Both the position numbers and the translations under genes were made by a program. A DNA stretch of 64,000 nucleotides, from NCBI GenBank assembly GCA_026388185.1, contig JAPLKG010000014.1, positions 205,281 to 269,280 of the forward strand, read 5' to 3'. The notes under the pieces are model-generated. The model worked only from the letters and a program-made list of their open reading frames with translations, was not told where the DNA came from and did not search any database. Shown here one piece after another: positions 19,401-26,571 of this stretch (position 1 is its first letter; the number at the start of each line of letters is the position of its first letter). This stretch comes from Candidatus Eisenbacteria bacterium. GTDB taxonomy: Bacteria > Eisenbacteria > RBG-16-71-46 > JAFGJU01.

Positions 19401-19997
19401 GCAGCTCCTACGGTGTACTACACGACAATAGAGGATTTTCGGGGTACGGCGGTCTGTGCCGTTGGCTATTCCACTCCAGTTCTCGAATCGGCTTCTTGCT
19501 TATCTGGGGGCAACCGCATCTTCTCGAGTCAGTCATTCAACTACTATGTCGCGAATCTGACCGAGTACTCTATGCCGGCGCGAAACAACTGGTGGGGGAC
19601 GAGCAACCCCAGCTCAAAAAGGTTCTTTGGTGATGTAGTCCATAGCCCCTGCTGTTCTTCGGATCCAGGGACTTCATATGGCTTGCCCTTCCTTTCACCC
19701 CCCTCGGTTGCTCCGGGAAGGCCCTATGTAACTCAGAACTACCCCAATCCATTCAATCCTCAGACAACTATCGAGTACGGAGTCGTGGTACCGAATTCAC
19801 ACGTAAAGATCGTTATCTACGACATCGCGGGGAAGACACTGAGGGTGCTCGTGGACGAGCCCCGGCCTGCAGGGCAGTTCAGGGCTTTGTGGGATGGAAC
19901 TAATGTACGGGGTGAGTCTGTAGCATCTGGAGTGTACTTTTGTGAGGTAACGATCGGTGACTTCAGGCAGGCGAGGAAGCTTGTTGTGCTACGCTGA
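16470..19997 (+). CDS. Large secreted M6-like metalloprotease with Ig, beta-helix and FlgD/T9SS-like C-terminal modules
   Basis: The 1175-residue protein begins at an ATG behind AGGAGG (spacing 6) with a signal peptide (about residues 8-28). In order it has an M6-like peptidase with the zinc motif AAHEYGHLLGLNH near residue 225, then a degenerate dockerin-like segment (VTASDESAFDSL, VDYNLNGKTPEEELF). Next come an Ig-type domain starting VTSPNGGESWAAGTQHEISW (~residue 632), a right-handed beta-helix (~735-1065) and a C-terminal module YPNPFNPQTTIEYG to the end KLVVLR (~1090-1175). That last module is the FlgD-like/type-A sorting domain used for secretion and cell-surface attachment in FCB-type bacteria. 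Function: extracellular proteolysis, substrate unknown. Confidence 0.85.
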   Translation: MQKPRLLRTTPLILIILICCTLHPGLSSASDPDTLWCGEQDAVAPRIVLRGMSLEEGETGISPVDSVRVLVIYVTFPGQDSTKVPYYFQTFQNRFADFYDSLSLGKHILIVSTYIAPGDTTAVMADSSSLWYQSNGGSGRLNYEILEKVHAQSPQAIDTTDCIMVVCWECVFGSEIHPYHCPNILGKASLGQFPDTLSFEWSGPGITMWLVPPFDSQKLQSWSAAHEYGHLLGLNHSPNCPLGPISGYYKTEGYSDYYYDNYSLMQPVMFWHIFETPEGFVPLHIMDLLKLGWATETEITRDTTDLKIRDLRVPGGQVYRLSIAANEYFLISNHQQTGVDRAYPGRGLLIWHIKGFDQVAFWDLESAYGMFTDGVPDPVSGKDSLDIRWQGPHASDFFDGSAFTCFADSTNPSTRAYDAAGHYEPQNIETAIAVRNMATQNDTLGIAAIVADLYPSPYGGSTVTASGSNILGCPGWDGDSLIFNVTLARVDGTPIGGIDADSIWTVIPYYCYGDTVWADSATSSAGKTTISMLQLGHGCSEGPESFSVWVKGVLLTSHPTVTIRTTDLADDDCRVTASDESAFDSLSSSLCVDYNLNGKTPEEELFEGLICKYIPGGKCDFQLFDAHYWHPIKVTSPNGGESWAAGTQHEISWVDSDGGRNNSYVTLVLSKDAGSTFPDTIAAAETNDGSYMWTIPADAESLGTCRIKAIVYDNAGGYMAHSAADTSDANFTITWGTPSCGTISSNTTWSGSIYVPCDVVVSSGVQLTVSPGCVVRFATSDSSHSGIDTTKCELIIQGTLTADGNSQAKSVFSSATSTPTAGDWRGMRLRPGSTNNLVDNCIIKYAYTGVEAESTTVTVDSCIVSNFTNDGIKAIASAVMVTSDSIAVGTTGVRGVELTSSTTGSVTGSSGNHNSITGAGSGITYGIVSSGSASADIRYTWIDGVYHGIRCCGESSPSIEHNRIKNTTGNGIQTADEAAPTVYYTTIEDFRGTAVCAVGYSTPVLESASCLSGGNRIFSSQSFNYYVANLTEYSMPARNNWWGTSNPSSKRFFGDVVHSPCCSSDPGTSYGLPFLSPPSVAPGRPYVTQNYPNPFNPQTTIEYGVVVPNSHVKIVIYDIAGKTLRVLVDEPRPAGQFRALWDGTNVRGESVASGVYFCEVTIGDFRQARKLVVLR

Positions 19998-20022
19998 CTT
20001 GTTCGACAAGGAGATTGGAATC

Positions 20023-20550
20023 ATGAAAAGGATATGCGTTGCTCTTCTGACTCTTGTGTGTCTTGGTCTGATTGTTGCAGATTCATCAGCCAGAACCCTG
20101 GAACTTGAACCGGCCAAGGTCGCTGTCATCAGCCCTTCGGATAACTCCAACACCTCAGAGCTTCTTATGAAGTTCGCCATGCCGGAGGTTTTGTCCGGGC
20201 ATTCAGTTGATTTCGCGAACCTTACGTTTCAGGCTAATTGCGGTGGCCAGGAGGACGCGGTCGTTCTTCAGGCGTTTGCTTTGACCAGGGATTGGGATGA
20301 AGAAACCGTGAGTTGGACTATGCCGTGGCAGACAAGAGGGGGCGACTGTAACAAGCGTTCTTCCGCTCATTGCATCAGTGAGAAGGGCTGTCGTGAGCCA
20401 TTACAGTTTGATCTCACCGACGTTGTAAACGGTTGGCTCGAGGAGCCTTCCAAGAACTTCGGGGTTCTTGTGAAGGTGTCGGGGCCGTTCTCGGGGGGGC
20501 TCTCGACTGACAAGTCGCAGGGTTCGCCGAAGCTGAGCATTCTGTACTGA
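20023..20550 (+). CDS. Secreted DNRLRE-domain-like protein
   Basis: The 175-residue protein has a signal peptide MKRICVALLTLVCLGLIVAD and AAGGAG-type ribosome site 9 nt upstream. The mature part (LLMKFAMPEVLSGHSVDFAN, ALTRDWDEETVSW, FDLTDVVNGWLEEPSKNFGV) follows the DNRLRE pattern: a beta-sandwich ending in a 'V..W......GVLV' strand found on many cell-surface proteins. It is 25 nt after the large M6 protein and probably co-transcribed. It has no anchoring module of its own. Binding to surface polysaccharide or protein is possible but not shown. Confidence 0.65.
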   Translation: MKRICVALLTLVCLGLIVADSSARTLELEPAKVAVISPSDNSNTSELLMKFAMPEVLSGHSVDFANLTFQANCGGQEDAVVLQAFALTRDWDEETVSWTMPWQTRGGDCNKRSSAHCISEKGCREPLQFDLTDVVNGWLEEPSKNFGVLVKVSGPFSGGLSTDKSQGSPKLSILY

Positions 20551-20579
20551 GTTGTCAGCATCGGTGTTGCTTTCCCGTC

Positions 20580-20615
20580 GATCAGGTAACGCAACCACGG
20601 TTGCGTTACCTGATC
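20580..20615 (+). terminator. Perfect 17-bp hairpin terminator
   Basis: GATCAGGTAACGCAACC (20580-20596) and its exact complement (20599-20615) flank a 2-nt spacer, 30 nt after the DNRLRE gene. The downstream sequence is only mildly T-rich. Confidence 0.7.
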
Positions 20616-20934
20616 GGGATGAGCCTTTCTTGTTATGCGTTGCCTCTCAAGCTCACACGTGACATGTGCTGGGGCAGAACTAAAGCGCTATTTCGCTGAG
20701 TTGTGGGAATCACAGGCATCGTTTCAATTTTCTGGTCATGCCCACCCCAAGCAAGTCGCGCTGGATACTTCGGGCCGCGCCACAGATCCTTCGAATACTC
20801 CTTGTGTTCCGAGTCCACTAATCTCTTCCAAGCGCATTTGGCGCGAGGCGGCTTTGCCCCACCCAATGACATTGGTACTTTGGCACGGAAGACTGATACT
20901 CTCGCCTTGGCTCAACAGAGTCGATTTGGCGTAC

Positions 20935-20964
20935 TTGACGTACTCGCGTCAACTCTGGTAAAAT
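20935..20964 (+). promoter_or_regulatory. Promoter with overlapping palindromic operator, upstream of nuoE-like gene
   Basis: TTGACG (20935-20940) and TAAAAT (20959-20964) are 18 nt apart. The -35 is also the left half of an inverted repeat TTGACG-N6-CGTCAA (20935-20952), a likely binding site for a dimeric regulator that would block or guide polymerase. Confidence 0.55.
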
Positions 20965-21014
20965 CCGAAACCTGTATGCCTTGACGATGACGCGTGCTCG
21001 ATCGGTCGATTTCG

Positions 21015-21043
21015 TTGAAATGAAAGAGGTTAAGGCCTATAAT
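21015..21043 (+). promoter_or_regulatory. Second, start-proximal promoter of the nuoE-like gene
   Basis: TTGAAA (21015-21020) and consensus TATAAT (21038-21043) are exactly 17 nt apart. Transcription would begin at about 21050, only 3-5 nt before the ATG at 21054, so this transcript would be almost leaderless. Only a weak AGGG lies before the ATG. Confidence 0.55.
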
Positions 21044-21053
21044 AGGGTCGGCC

Positions 21054-21533
21054 ATGCATTTCGACATTAGCAAGATAGAACGTATCCTACAGCAACACAA
21101 GCCCACTCCCGGCTCGCTCATCGCTATTCTGGAAGACGTCCAGGACGAGTTCCGCTTCCTCCCGGAGGAGGCCCTGGTTCTCATTAGCGGCAGAATCGGG
21201 GTTCCTCCAAGCCAAGTTTTCAGCGTCGCGACTTTCTACAACGCGTTCAGTTTGATACCGAAGGGGCGACACGTTGTGAGCGTTTGCCTGGGTACGGCAT
21301 GCCACGTGAGGGGGGCGGGAGAAATCCTTACCCACGTGCGCAAGCAGATGAGCGTTGACTCTTCGGGTACAACCGCCGACCTGGAGTTTACGATTGAGGA
21401 CGTGAGATGCCTCGGGTGTTGTAGCATTGCCCCGGTTCTCAAGGTGGACGATGAAGTCTACGGGCACACGAGTCCGGACAAGGCGCTTGAAACCCTGGCG
21501 GGATACAAGAAGCAGGAAACCGGCGAGGCATGA
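21054..21533 (+). CDS. NuoE/HndA-like [2Fe-2S] subunit
   Basis: The 159-residue protein is the thioredoxin-fold [2Fe-2S] subunit of NADH-dependent complexes. The four cluster cysteines lie in SVCLGTACHVRGA and VRCLGCCSIAP, preceded by PEEALVLISGRIGVPPSQVF and SVATFYNAF. Related proteins are NuoE, HndA and BamG-type subunits, which pair with a NuoF-type flavoprotein, here encoded 75 nt downstream. It opens a cluster of NuoEFG-like and Hdr/Mvh-type genes that runs to 35848. Two candidate promoters lie directly upstream. Confidence 0.9.
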   Translation: MHFDISKIERILQQHKPTPGSLIAILEDVQDEFRFLPEEALVLISGRIGVPPSQVFSVATFYNAFSLIPKGRHVVSVCLGTACHVRGAGEILTHVRKQMSVDSSGTTADLEFTIEDVRCLGCCSIAPVLKVDDEVYGHTSPDKALETLAGYKKQETGEA

Positions 21534-21608
21534 CGTAGGCAAGTGACGCCTTCTTGACGTCGCCGCTCGCGTTTTTGGGCTGAATCGCGCTTTTGGAATG
21601 AGTTTCCC

Positions 21609-23561
21609 ATGAAGATTCGTTCGCTCGAAGATCTCCTGGCGGCCAAGAACAGGGGGCTGGCCACTCTCTATCCACGGAAGACGAAGATCATGGTCGGCAT
21701 GGCCTCCTGTGGAATCGCAAGCGGTTCCAGAACAGTCATGAAGGCCCTTCGCGACGAAACACAGAAGCTTAGTCTCGACGTCCACATTTCTCCCATCGGC
21801 TGCATCGGCTCCTGCTACAAGGAGCCCCTCGTGGACATAATTCAGCCGGGCAAGCCCAGATTGACCTACGCAAATGTGACTCCTCCCGCCGCGAACGATA
21901 TCGTGGGATCTCTCGCTTCCGGAAAGATCCTCACGGAGGGACTCCTAGCACGCATCGAGGAAGACGAGAATCTCGTGGAGGGGACCACAGTCCAGATTTC
22001 GAGTGGAGTAACGGGCGGTTTGACCGGCTTGAGTGGGGAGTTGTCCGCGAGCGGCGCCACGGGCACGAGGCCGAGGAGCGACGCTGGCGCGAGCGAGCTC
22101 GCCGGCGTTCCCGCGTTTGGTGACGTGCCATTCTTCAAACAACAAAAGAGAATCGTGCTGCGCAACTGCGGCGTCATAAATCCCGACAGCATTGATGAGT
22201 ACGTTGCGCGAGGCGGCTATCTCGCCCTTCACAAAGTGCTCAAGGAGCTTTCGCCCGAACGGGTGATCGAAGAAGTGAAGACCTCGGGCCTGCGCGGTCG
22301 GGGCGGGGCGGGTTTCCCGACCGGCGTCAAGTGGCAGTTTACTCGCAACGCGCCGGGAGACGTGAAATACATTATCTGCAACGCGGACGAGGGAGACCCC
22401 GGCGCATACATGGACAGGAGCGTTCTTGAGGGAGATCCGCACAGCGTGCTCGAAGGCATGGCGATCGGGGCCTTTGCCGTCGGGGCGCACGAAGGCTACA
22501 TTTATGTGAGAGCAGAGTATCCCCTGGCGATAGACAAACTGCAAAGAGCGATCAAACAGTCGGAAGAATACGGCCTGCTCGGCGACGATATTCTGGGAAG
22601 TGGTTTCAGCTTCAGAGTGAAACTGAGCAAGGGGGCCGGCGCTTTCGTTTGCGGTGAAGAGACCGCACTTATGGCCTCGATCGAGGGCAGGGTAGGCGAG
22701 CCTCGCCCCAGGCCGCCGTTTCCCGCGCAATCCGGTTTGTGGGGAAGACCCACCAACATAAACAACGTAGAGACGTGGGCGAACGTTCCCGTGATCGTGG
22801 CGAGAGGCGGAAACTGGTATTCTCAAATCGGTACGGAGAAGAGCAAGGGCACGAAGGTGTTTTCGCTCGTCGGGAAAGTCAACAACAGCGGTCTCATTGA
22901 AGTACCGATGGGCATTACTCTGAGAGAGATAGTCTACAGCATAGGGGGTGGCATCACGGACGGAGGGAAGTTCAAGGCAATTCAGACCGGCGGCCCCTCC
23001 GGCGGATTCATTCCCGAGAGCCTGATAGATCTTCCCGTCGACTACGAACGATTGACCGAAGCCGGCGCCATAATGGGTTCCGGCGGCATGGTTGTGATGG
23101 ACGAGAAAGTCTGCATGGTCGACATGGCCCGCTTCTTCCTGACGTTCACCGCCGCAGAGTCATGCGGGAAGTGCGCGCCGTGCCGAATAGGCACATACGT
23201 GATGAACGAAACGCTCGCGCGGATATGCGAGGGACAAGGTAAAGAGGGAGACATCGAGTTTTTGGAAACACTTGCCGAGACCGTGAAAGCTCTATCGCTC
23301 TGCGGACTCGGACAGACTGCACCGAATCCCGTGCTCACCACAATCCGGTATTTCAGACACGAATACGAGGCACACATAAGGGACAAGAAGTGTCCGGCGA
23401 AGGTCTGCAGACGCAAATTTACTCCTGAAGAAATCGCGCGGCTCAAAGAAAAAGCGGCCACGAAGCGTCAGGCATCGGAAAAGGTTGGGGCGCCCAAGAG
23501 CGCGCAGGTAACTCATAAGAAGAAGGCAGTCAAGAAAGATGCAGGGAAACGTAAGCATTAA
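21609..23561 (+). CDS. NuoF/HndC-like NADH-binding FMN/iron-sulfur subunit
   Basis: The 650-residue protein should oxidise or reduce NAD(P)(H) and pass electrons to ferredoxin-type clusters. An N-terminal thioredoxin-like [2Fe-2S] domain (Cys in MASCGIASG and PIGCIGSCYKEP) corresponds to HndB fused in front. A Gly/Ser-rich linker follows (~130-165). Next come the FMN/NADH sites GLRGRGGAGFPTGVKW and NADEGDPGAYMDR, an SLBB segment and a [4Fe-4S] site ESCGKCAPCRIGT with a later Cys in LSLCGLGQTAPNP. The C-terminal pair of ferredoxin clusters found in HndC-type proteins is missing; only KKCPAKVCRRK remains before a lysine-rich tail. The next gene overlaps by 23 nt. Confidence 0.92.
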   Translation: MKIRSLEDLLAAKNRGLATLYPRKTKIMVGMASCGIASGSRTVMKALRDETQKLSLDVHISPIGCIGSCYKEPLVDIIQPGKPRLTYANVTPPAANDIVGSLASGKILTEGLLARIEEDENLVEGTTVQISSGVTGGLTGLSGELSASGATGTRPRSDAGASELAGVPAFGDVPFFKQQKRIVLRNCGVINPDSIDEYVARGGYLALHKVLKELSPERVIEEVKTSGLRGRGGAGFPTGVKWQFTRNAPGDVKYIICNADEGDPGAYMDRSVLEGDPHSVLEGMAIGAFAVGAHEGYIYVRAEYPLAIDKLQRAIKQSEEYGLLGDDILGSGFSFRVKLSKGAGAFVCGEETALMASIEGRVGEPRPRPPFPAQSGLWGRPTNINNVETWANVPVIVARGGNWYSQIGTEKSKGTKVFSLVGKVNNSGLIEVPMGITLREIVYSIGGGITDGGKFKAIQTGGPSGGFIPESLIDLPVDYERLTEAGAIMGSGGMVVMDEKVCMVDMARFFLTFTAAESCGKCAPCRIGTYVMNETLARICEGQGKEGDIEFLETLAETVKALSLCGLGQTAPNPVLTTIRYFRHEYEAHIRDKKCPAKVCRRKFTPEEIARLKEKAATKRQASEKVGAPKSAQVTHKKKAVKKDAGKRKH

Positions 23562-24261
23562 GATAGACGGACGAGACCTCGCGGTCGAGAGAGGCTTCAC
23601 AATTCTCGAGGCCGGCAGGCAGGCCGGCATTGAGATTCCGACGCTTTGCTTCGATGAAGCGCTCGAGCCCTACGCTGCTTGCCGGCTCTGCGTGGTCGAG
23701 CTCTCGGTGAAGGGAGTCAAGCGATTCGTGGCCTCCTGTGTGTATCCCGTCGAGGAAGGTGCGGAAGTAATGACCTCCACGGACGAGATTCTTCGTCACA
23801 GACGGCTTCTGGTGGAACTCTACCTGTCGCGTTCGCCGGAAGCGAGAAAGATAAGAGAGCTTGCAGAGCAACTCGGTGTGGGTGAGCCCAGGTACAAATT
23901 TCCGGAGACTCACAATTGCATTGCCTGCGGTCTGTGCGTGCGAGCGTGCAACGAGATAGTGGGCGCGGGGGCGATAGGGTTCTCGCAGAGAGGGATGAAG
24001 AGGAGAGTGGAACCGCCTTTTCGCAGAGGTTCGGCCACGTGTATAAGTTGCGGCACGTGCACAACGATCTGTCCGACCGAAGCGATTACGCTGAAGGAAA
24101 TAGATCAAGTCAAATCAGTGCACGTTGCCGGCGAGGGTGCCTCCATAGAGCCGTGCAGCGTATGCGCCGCATTTGAAATAGTTCCGAAATTACCAGACGA
24201 CTACGTCGGATGGCTCTCGGAAAAAATCTCGGGGAAGCCCGCGGCGAAGACCGTGAAGTGA
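23539..24261 (+). CDS. NuoG N-terminal-like (HndD-N/HoxU-type) iron-sulfur protein
   Basis: The 240-residue protein has a plant-type [2Fe-2S] domain (Cys in TLCFDEALEPYAACRLCVVE and SCVYP, residues ~33-70). A His-Cys3 motif region (ETHNCIACGLCVRACNEIVG) follows, then a ferredoxin cluster CISCGTCTTICPTEA. This is the order in the N-terminal part of NuoG, HndD and HoxU, without the molybdopterin or H-cluster domain. It would carry electrons between the NuoF-like flavoprotein and the Hdr-type subunits. A final CSVCAAF may add a ligand. It overlaps the NuoF-like gene by 23 nt, implying tight co-translation. Confidence 0.9.
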   Translation: MQGNVSIKIDGRDLAVERGFTILEAGRQAGIEIPTLCFDEALEPYAACRLCVVELSVKGVKRFVASCVYPVEEGAEVMTSTDEILRHRRLLVELYLSRSPEARKIRELAEQLGVGEPRYKFPETHNCIACGLCVRACNEIVGAGAIGFSQRGMKRRVEPPFRRGSATCISCGTCTTICPTEAITLKEIDQVKSVHVAGEGASIEPCSVCAAFEIVPKLPDDYVGWLSEKISGKPAAKTVK

Positions 24262-24323
24262 GTGACCTTGCAAAGCGCGTGAAACGATCCGGCGAGCCGC
24301 GGCCTCCGGTATCAGGAGAACGG

Positions 24324-25991
24324 ATGGAAAATTCTCCAAGAATCGGTGTCATCCTCTGCTATTGCGGGAACGAAATACGCGAGGCGTTGGATTTCCCGGA
24401 GATCGAGACATTCGTCCGCGCGTTGCCCGGTGTGGTTTATGTTGGGGCCGAGGCCTATCCTTGTTCGAGGCCCGGAGTGGCGACCTTGGCGAATGCAATC
24501 AAGGAACATCGACTCGAGAGAATCGTGATCGCCGGCTGCACGCCTCGACTGCACGGGAAACTTGTGGCTCAAGCCTGCGAGTCGGCCGGACTAAACAGAT
24601 GGTACGTTGACGTGGCGAACGTCCGCGAGCATTGCAGCCGAGTTCACAAAGACAAAGCCGGCGCCACGAAAAAGGCAAAGGCTCTGATTGGTGCGAGCGT
24701 CAAGAAAGTGAGTCTCTCCGGGTCCTACGAACCCGTGAGGGCGACGCCGGAGAACTCTGTCCTTGTGATTGGCGGCGGCCTGAGTGGTCTCGGTGTCGCA
24801 GCGGAGCTTGCGAGCTTGAGTGGCAGCGGAACTCCTGACGTGACCCTCATCGAGAAGGAAGAGGTCCTGGGCGGGATGCTTCTTCGACTTCACAGGCCCT
24901 ACCCTTACGGCAAGGCTGCGAGAGACATCGTAGAAGAAAGGCTCTCGAAGATCGAAGGCAAGGTGAGACTGCTCAAACGAACCGAACTTGTTTCTTTCGC
25001 AGGTGCCCCGGGCCGGTATCGCGCGAGACTATCAACGGACGGGAGGATTGAGGAGTGCCAATTCGGAGCGATAGTGGTTGCGACTGGCGCCGACTGTGTG
25101 AGCCTGACGGAATTACTGGAATCGCCGCCGCTGAGGGGAATCTCCACCTTTGGCGGTCGCATTCTCGGGCAGATTGATTTTGAAAGGGAGCTTCCGAACG
25201 AGACACTCAAGGGTGCCCGCTCCGTTCTCTTTCTCAACGTTTCTGCGTCGCGACTCAGCCACTCCACTTCGAGAGTCTATTCTCTCGTGGCATTGAAGAA
25301 CGCGACCTCGCTCAAAGAAGCAAGCCCCGGACTCGAGACGCAGTTTGTTTTCGCGAACGTGCCCTCGGAGATGGAGAGAGAATTCCATAGAGCCAAGAAC
25401 GCCGGAGTAACGTTCGTAAAATGTGACGATGATGCGAATATTGAATTCGTGAAGGCCGGGCTTCTTCTGAAGGATGGAGTCCGCGTCAGTGCGGACGTTG
25501 TTGTCTTGCCGACTTTCCTCAAGCCGCGGCCGGGTTCTGACAAGCTTGCCGAGCTTCTGCGAATTCCGGTAGACGCTCATGGTTTCTTCGTCGAATCCCA
25601 CATTAAGCTGAGGCCCGGCGATTTTGTTGAGAGAGGCATATTTGTAGTGGGAAGCTGTCATTCACCTGCAACCATTCTCGAGTGTGGCACGCAGGCCATG
25701 GCTGCAGCCTCTAGAATTTCCCGGTTTCTCGGGAGCGAAATCGTGAAAGCCCCGCTTTTCTCGAAGATTGATGAGAATGTGTGCAGGGGTTGCAGCCGGT
25801 GTGCCGAAGCGTGCCGGTGGGACGCGATAGAAATGGTGACGCTCGACAATGGTCTCAAGCGTGCGAACGTTGACGAGACCCTGTGCACCGGTTGTGGAGT
25901 TTGCTCGACCGTGTGTATAAACGGAGCGCCCTCTCTCGCGCCGGTGACGCAGAGGCAGATAAAGGCGATGGTGGAAGTCGTTGGAGCCTAG
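24324..25991 (+). CDS. HdrA-like FAD/iron-sulfur protein (first copy)
   Basis: The 555-residue protein matches heterodisulfide reductase subunit A. The N-terminal domain has RIGVILCYCGNEI, AGCTPRLHGKL and VANVREHCSRVH. Next are the FAD-binding VLVIGGGLSGLGVAAEL, a second nucleotide-binding region and two C-terminal [4Fe-4S] motifs (CRGCSRCAEACRW and CTGCGVCSTVC). In electron-bifurcating Hdr complexes this flavin splits electron pairs. Unlike canonical HdrA it lacks the NDCSxC motif after the first Rossmann fold (it reads LGGMLLRLHRPYP). I chose the ATG at 24324 (AGGAG, spacing 6); the frame is open further upstream into the previous gene. Confidence 0.88.
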   Translation: MENSPRIGVILCYCGNEIREALDFPEIETFVRALPGVVYVGAEAYPCSRPGVATLANAIKEHRLERIVIAGCTPRLHGKLVAQACESAGLNRWYVDVANVREHCSRVHKDKAGATKKAKALIGASVKKVSLSGSYEPVRATPENSVLVIGGGLSGLGVAAELASLSGSGTPDVTLIEKEEVLGGMLLRLHRPYPYGKAARDIVEERLSKIEGKVRLLKRTELVSFAGAPGRYRARLSTDGRIEECQFGAIVVATGADCVSLTELLESPPLRGISTFGGRILGQIDFERELPNETLKGARSVLFLNVSASRLSHSTSRVYSLVALKNATSLKEASPGLETQFVFANVPSEMEREFHRAKNAGVTFVKCDDDANIEFVKAGLLLKDGVRVSADVVVLPTFLKPRPGSDKLAELLRIPVDAHGFFVESHIKLRPGDFVERGIFVVGSCHSPATILECGTQAMAAASRISRFLGSEIVKAPLFSKIDENVCRGCSRCAEACRWDAIEMVTLDNGLKRANVDETLCTGCGVCSTVCINGAPSLAPVTQRQIKAMVEVVGA

Positions 25992-26108
25992 AACTAGCGG
26001 GTGCCCAGCGCGAGCGTAGAGGATGGAGGTTTCGGGCGATCTGTGGAGGTCGCCGGGCATGCCTGGACGCGTTTGGACGCCGAGAGGCCATAGAGAGATC
26101 GAGACACT

Positions 26109-26537
26109 ATGAAGAAGGATAACGCGAAGGTGAGCCGTCCATCTAACGTCGTCATATTCACCTGCAATTGGTATCCGGCAATCGCCGCAGACAACGCTGG
26201 GGTCGTCGGTGAAGAATATCCTGCGGACACCAGGATAGTGACATTGACGTGTGCCGGACGGCTTACTCCAGCTCTCATTCTGGATGCCTTTGGCTCGGGT
26301 GCGCAGGGAGTGCTGGTGGCGGCATGCAAACCGGAGATGTGTCACTACGTGAACGGAAGCTCCACGTGCGAGCAGGTGGTCGCCGATTCGAAGGAGCTTG
26401 TCGGGCTTCTCGGAATAGGGTCTGAGAGGATTTACCTGGCGACGTTCGACACGGAAGAGGGGAAGCGTTTCGCCGACTGCGTGAAGGAATTTCACCGGAA
26501 AATAGTGGGGCTCGGCGCCGTCGCCGTGGAGCGGTAA
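26109..26537 (+). CDS. MvhD-like [2Fe-2S] protein with Tyr at the Cys/Sec site
   Basis: The 142-residue protein matches MvhD/FrhD-type delta subunits that link electron input proteins to HdrA. Visible motifs are VVIFTCNWYPAIAADNAG, TLTCAGRLTPALILDAFGSG, VAACKPEMCHYVNGS and AEEGKRFADCVKEF-like FDTEEGKRFADCVKEF. The family motif CNWC (or CNWU) is changed to CNWY, so one ligand or redox residue is lost. A second MvhD at 30979 keeps Sec at this place. The ribosome site is weak. It lies 117 nt after the first HdrA and 34 nt before the HdrCB fusion. Confidence 0.85.
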   Translation: MKKDNAKVSRPSNVVIFTCNWYPAIAADNAGVVGEEYPADTRIVTLTCAGRLTPALILDAFGSGAQGVLVAACKPEMCHYVNGSSTCEQVVADSKELVGLLGIGSERIYLATFDTEEGKRFADCVKEFHRKIVGLGAVAVER

Positions 26538-26571
26538 TGAGTTGCAGCCGGAACTTCTCGTGGAGGTCAGT

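Larger units (their letters stand above)
20551..21053. other. Intergenic region before the electron-transfer cluster
   Basis: It holds the terminator hairpin at 20580-20615 and two promoters (20935-20964 and 21015-21043) for the NuoE gene. The middle (20620-20930) has no gene, tRNA or repeat that I can recognise. Confidence 0.55.
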
